Part shown: piece after piece, positions 15,213-15,985 of the stretch
How the letters are laid out: each line of letters starts with the position of its first letter
Numbering within the stretch: the stretch's first letter is position 1
Source of the DNA: Chloroflexota bacterium
Lineage (GTDB): Bacteria > Chloroflexota > Anaerolineae > Aggregatilineales > Phototrophicaceae
Length of the DNA stretch: 15,985 nucleotides
Reading direction: 5' to 3'
Assembly (NCBI GenBank): GCA_026706395.1
Contig: JAPOYU010000034.1
Location: forward strand, 1 to 15,985
Made by a program: the position numbers and the translations under genes
The notes under the pieces: generated by a model
Told to the model about the DNA's origin: nothing
Databases searched by the model: none
The model's input: the letters and a program-made list of their open reading frames with translations, nothing else

Positions 15213-15914
15213 ATGCTCGAGATTGAGGACCTCTACGTCGGCTACTATGAAGACCTGCATATCTTGCGCGGCTTAAGCCTGACGGCGCAGACGGGCAAGC
15301 TCACGGCGATACTGGGCGCTAATGGCGTGGGCAAATCCACATTGCTCAAGGCGGTGTACGGTTTCCTCAATCCACATAGCGGCAGGATTCTGCTCAACGG
15401 CAGAGATGTCACCGGTACCGCAACACATCAATTGATTAGTCTCGGCATCAGCTACATTCCGCAGCAGCCCGGCGTTTTCAAGCATATGAGCGTTCGGGAA
15501 AACCTGATGATGGGCGCCTGGACTTTCCAGAATGACAAAAAGCGGATGGAAAGCAAAATCGAAGAAAACTATGAGCGCTTCCCCATCCTGCGGGAAAAGC
15601 AGCATGAGCAAGCCGGAAATCTTTCGGGCGGACAGCAGCGCATGGTGGAAATCGGCCGCACGCTGATGACCGATCCCGAAGTGATTCTAATTGACGAACC
15701 GACTGCGGGCCTGGCGAAAATGCTCAGCGAAGAGGTCTACCGCATGCTGATCAACCTGCGCGACGAGGAGGGGCTAACTATCCTGCTGGTCGATCAAGAG
15801 ATTCGTGAAGCGCTGAAGATCGCCGACTACGTATACGTGCTGGAACTTGGACGAAACAAATTCGAGGGTCCAGCTTCGGAATTCGATGACCTGGAAAAGG
15901 CCTTCTGGGCTTGA
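15213..15914 (+). CDS. livF: Branched-chain amino acid-type ABC transporter ATPase LivF
   Basis: This 233-residue partner ATPase has Walker A GANGVGKST (35-43), signature LSGGQ (137-141), Walker B VILIDE (157-162) and the LivF-like FGPNGAG-type spacing. The switch position after Walker B reads LLVDQEI, with Gln rather than His, as is usual in LivF. The IPQQPGVFKHMSVRENL stretch (82-98) is also typical of LivF. The ATG at 15213 begins 2 nt after the livG stop, with GAGGAAG (15199-15205) 7 nt upstream. It closes the five-gene importer. The next gene is convergent after 13 nt, with no clear terminator between them. Confidence 0.94.
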   Translation: MLEIEDLYVGYYEDLHILRGLSLTAQTGKLTAILGANGVGKSTLLKAVYGFLNPHSGRILLNGRDVTGTATHQLISLGISYIPQQPGVFKHMSVRENLMMGAWTFQNDKKRMESKIEENYERFPILREKQHEQAGNLSGGQQRMVEIGRTLMTDPEVILIDEPTAGLAKMLSEEVYRMLINLRDEEGLTILLVDQEIREALKIADYVYVLELGRNKFEGPASEFDDLEKAFWA

Positions 15915-15927
15915 GTCCGCGCGATCT

Positions 15928-15985
15928 TTAGCCCTTCAGCCCCGTCATCACCACACCCTGAATGAAGTAACGCTGCGCCAGGAAG
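15928..15985 (-). CDS. Carbohydrate ABC transporter permease, MalG type, C-terminal end (partial)
   Basis: On the minus strand, 18 codons and a TAA (15928-15930) give the end FLAQRYFIQGVVMTGLKG. The pattern F-x-x-QRYFIQG-x-x-x-G-x-x-KG is the highly conserved C-terminus of MalG-like (binding-protein-dependent) sugar permeases. The gene runs off the right edge of the window, so its partner permease and binding protein should lie beyond. This would be the natural importer for the oligosaccharides that the cytoplasmic glycosidase and sulfatase need. Confidence 0.8.
   Translation of the reverse strand, partial: FLAQRYFIQGVVMTGLKG

Noticed and set aside
1..15985. tRNA, rRNA, CRISPR array, insertion sequence or attachment site
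   Set aside because: I looked for conserved T-loop sequences, regular spaced repeats, transposase motifs and long terminal repeats and saw none.

Overview
The window looks like a bacterial chromosome fragment of moderate GC with dense, short-spaced genes. The mix of genes (an acid-sugar enolase-superfamily enzyme, a DHDPS-fold lyase, a sulfatase, glycogen phosphorylase, a GH51 arabinofuranosidase, a sugar isomerase/oxidoreductase pair and two kinds of ABC importer) suits a heterotroph living on plant or algal polysaccharide and sugar acids. A Chloroflexota (Anaerolineae-like) origin is my best guess from the overall flavour of the proteins. It is an inference only: no taxonomic marker gene is present. 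I see no rRNA, tRNA, CRISPR array, transposase or phage gene.

Layout. Positions 1-90 are the 3' end of an unrecognised + strand gene. It converges on an enolase-superfamily (mandelate racemase/muconate lactonizing type) acid-sugar dehydratase candidate (101-1255, -). This gene is divergent from a DHDPS-family lyase/aldolase (1363-2268, +), so the two probably form a sugar-acid cassette. A type I sulfatase (2287-3702, -) converges on the lyase and is divergent from glycogen phosphorylase glgP (3903-6374, +). A GH51 alpha-L-arabinofuranosidase (6507-8015, +) follows glgP. A two-gene minus-strand operon of a sugar-phosphate isomerase/epimerase (9075-9908) and a Gfo/Idh/MocA oxidoreductase (8030-9082) converges on the arabinofuranosidase, with an 8-nt overlap between its genes.

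A 382-nt divergent regulatory region (9909-10290) separates that operon from a complete five-gene branched-chain-amino-acid-type (HAAT/Liv) importer: binding protein (10291-11628), permease LivH (11728-13275), permease LivM (13278-14480), ATPase LivG (14473-15210) and ATPase LivF (15213-15914). The last 58 nt encode the C-terminus of a MalG-type carbohydrate ABC permease on the minus strand.

How the genes may work together. The sulfatase and arabinofuranosidase lack export signals, so they would remove sulfate and L-arabinofuranosyl groups from imported oligosaccharides. The dehydratase and the Schiff-base lyase could form a non-phosphorylative route from an aldonate to a 2-keto-3-deoxy acid and on to smaller products. 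The isomerase/oxidoreductase pair would process another sugar or polyol. GlgP mobilises stored glycogen. The Liv transporter's substrate cannot be read from the sequence.

The most unusual feature is LivH. It carries about 200 extra N-terminal residues made of two diverged copies of what looks like a three-helix membrane unit (motifs LWLxxAGPLWAA and GFAxGPLxxGL), fused ahead of an otherwise ordinary LivH core. Next most interesting are the DHDPS-family protein, which keeps the Schiff-base lysine but lacks the family's Thr-Thr and Tyr proton-relay residues, and an operator-like inverted repeat just downstream of an extended -10 promoter for the isomerase operon.
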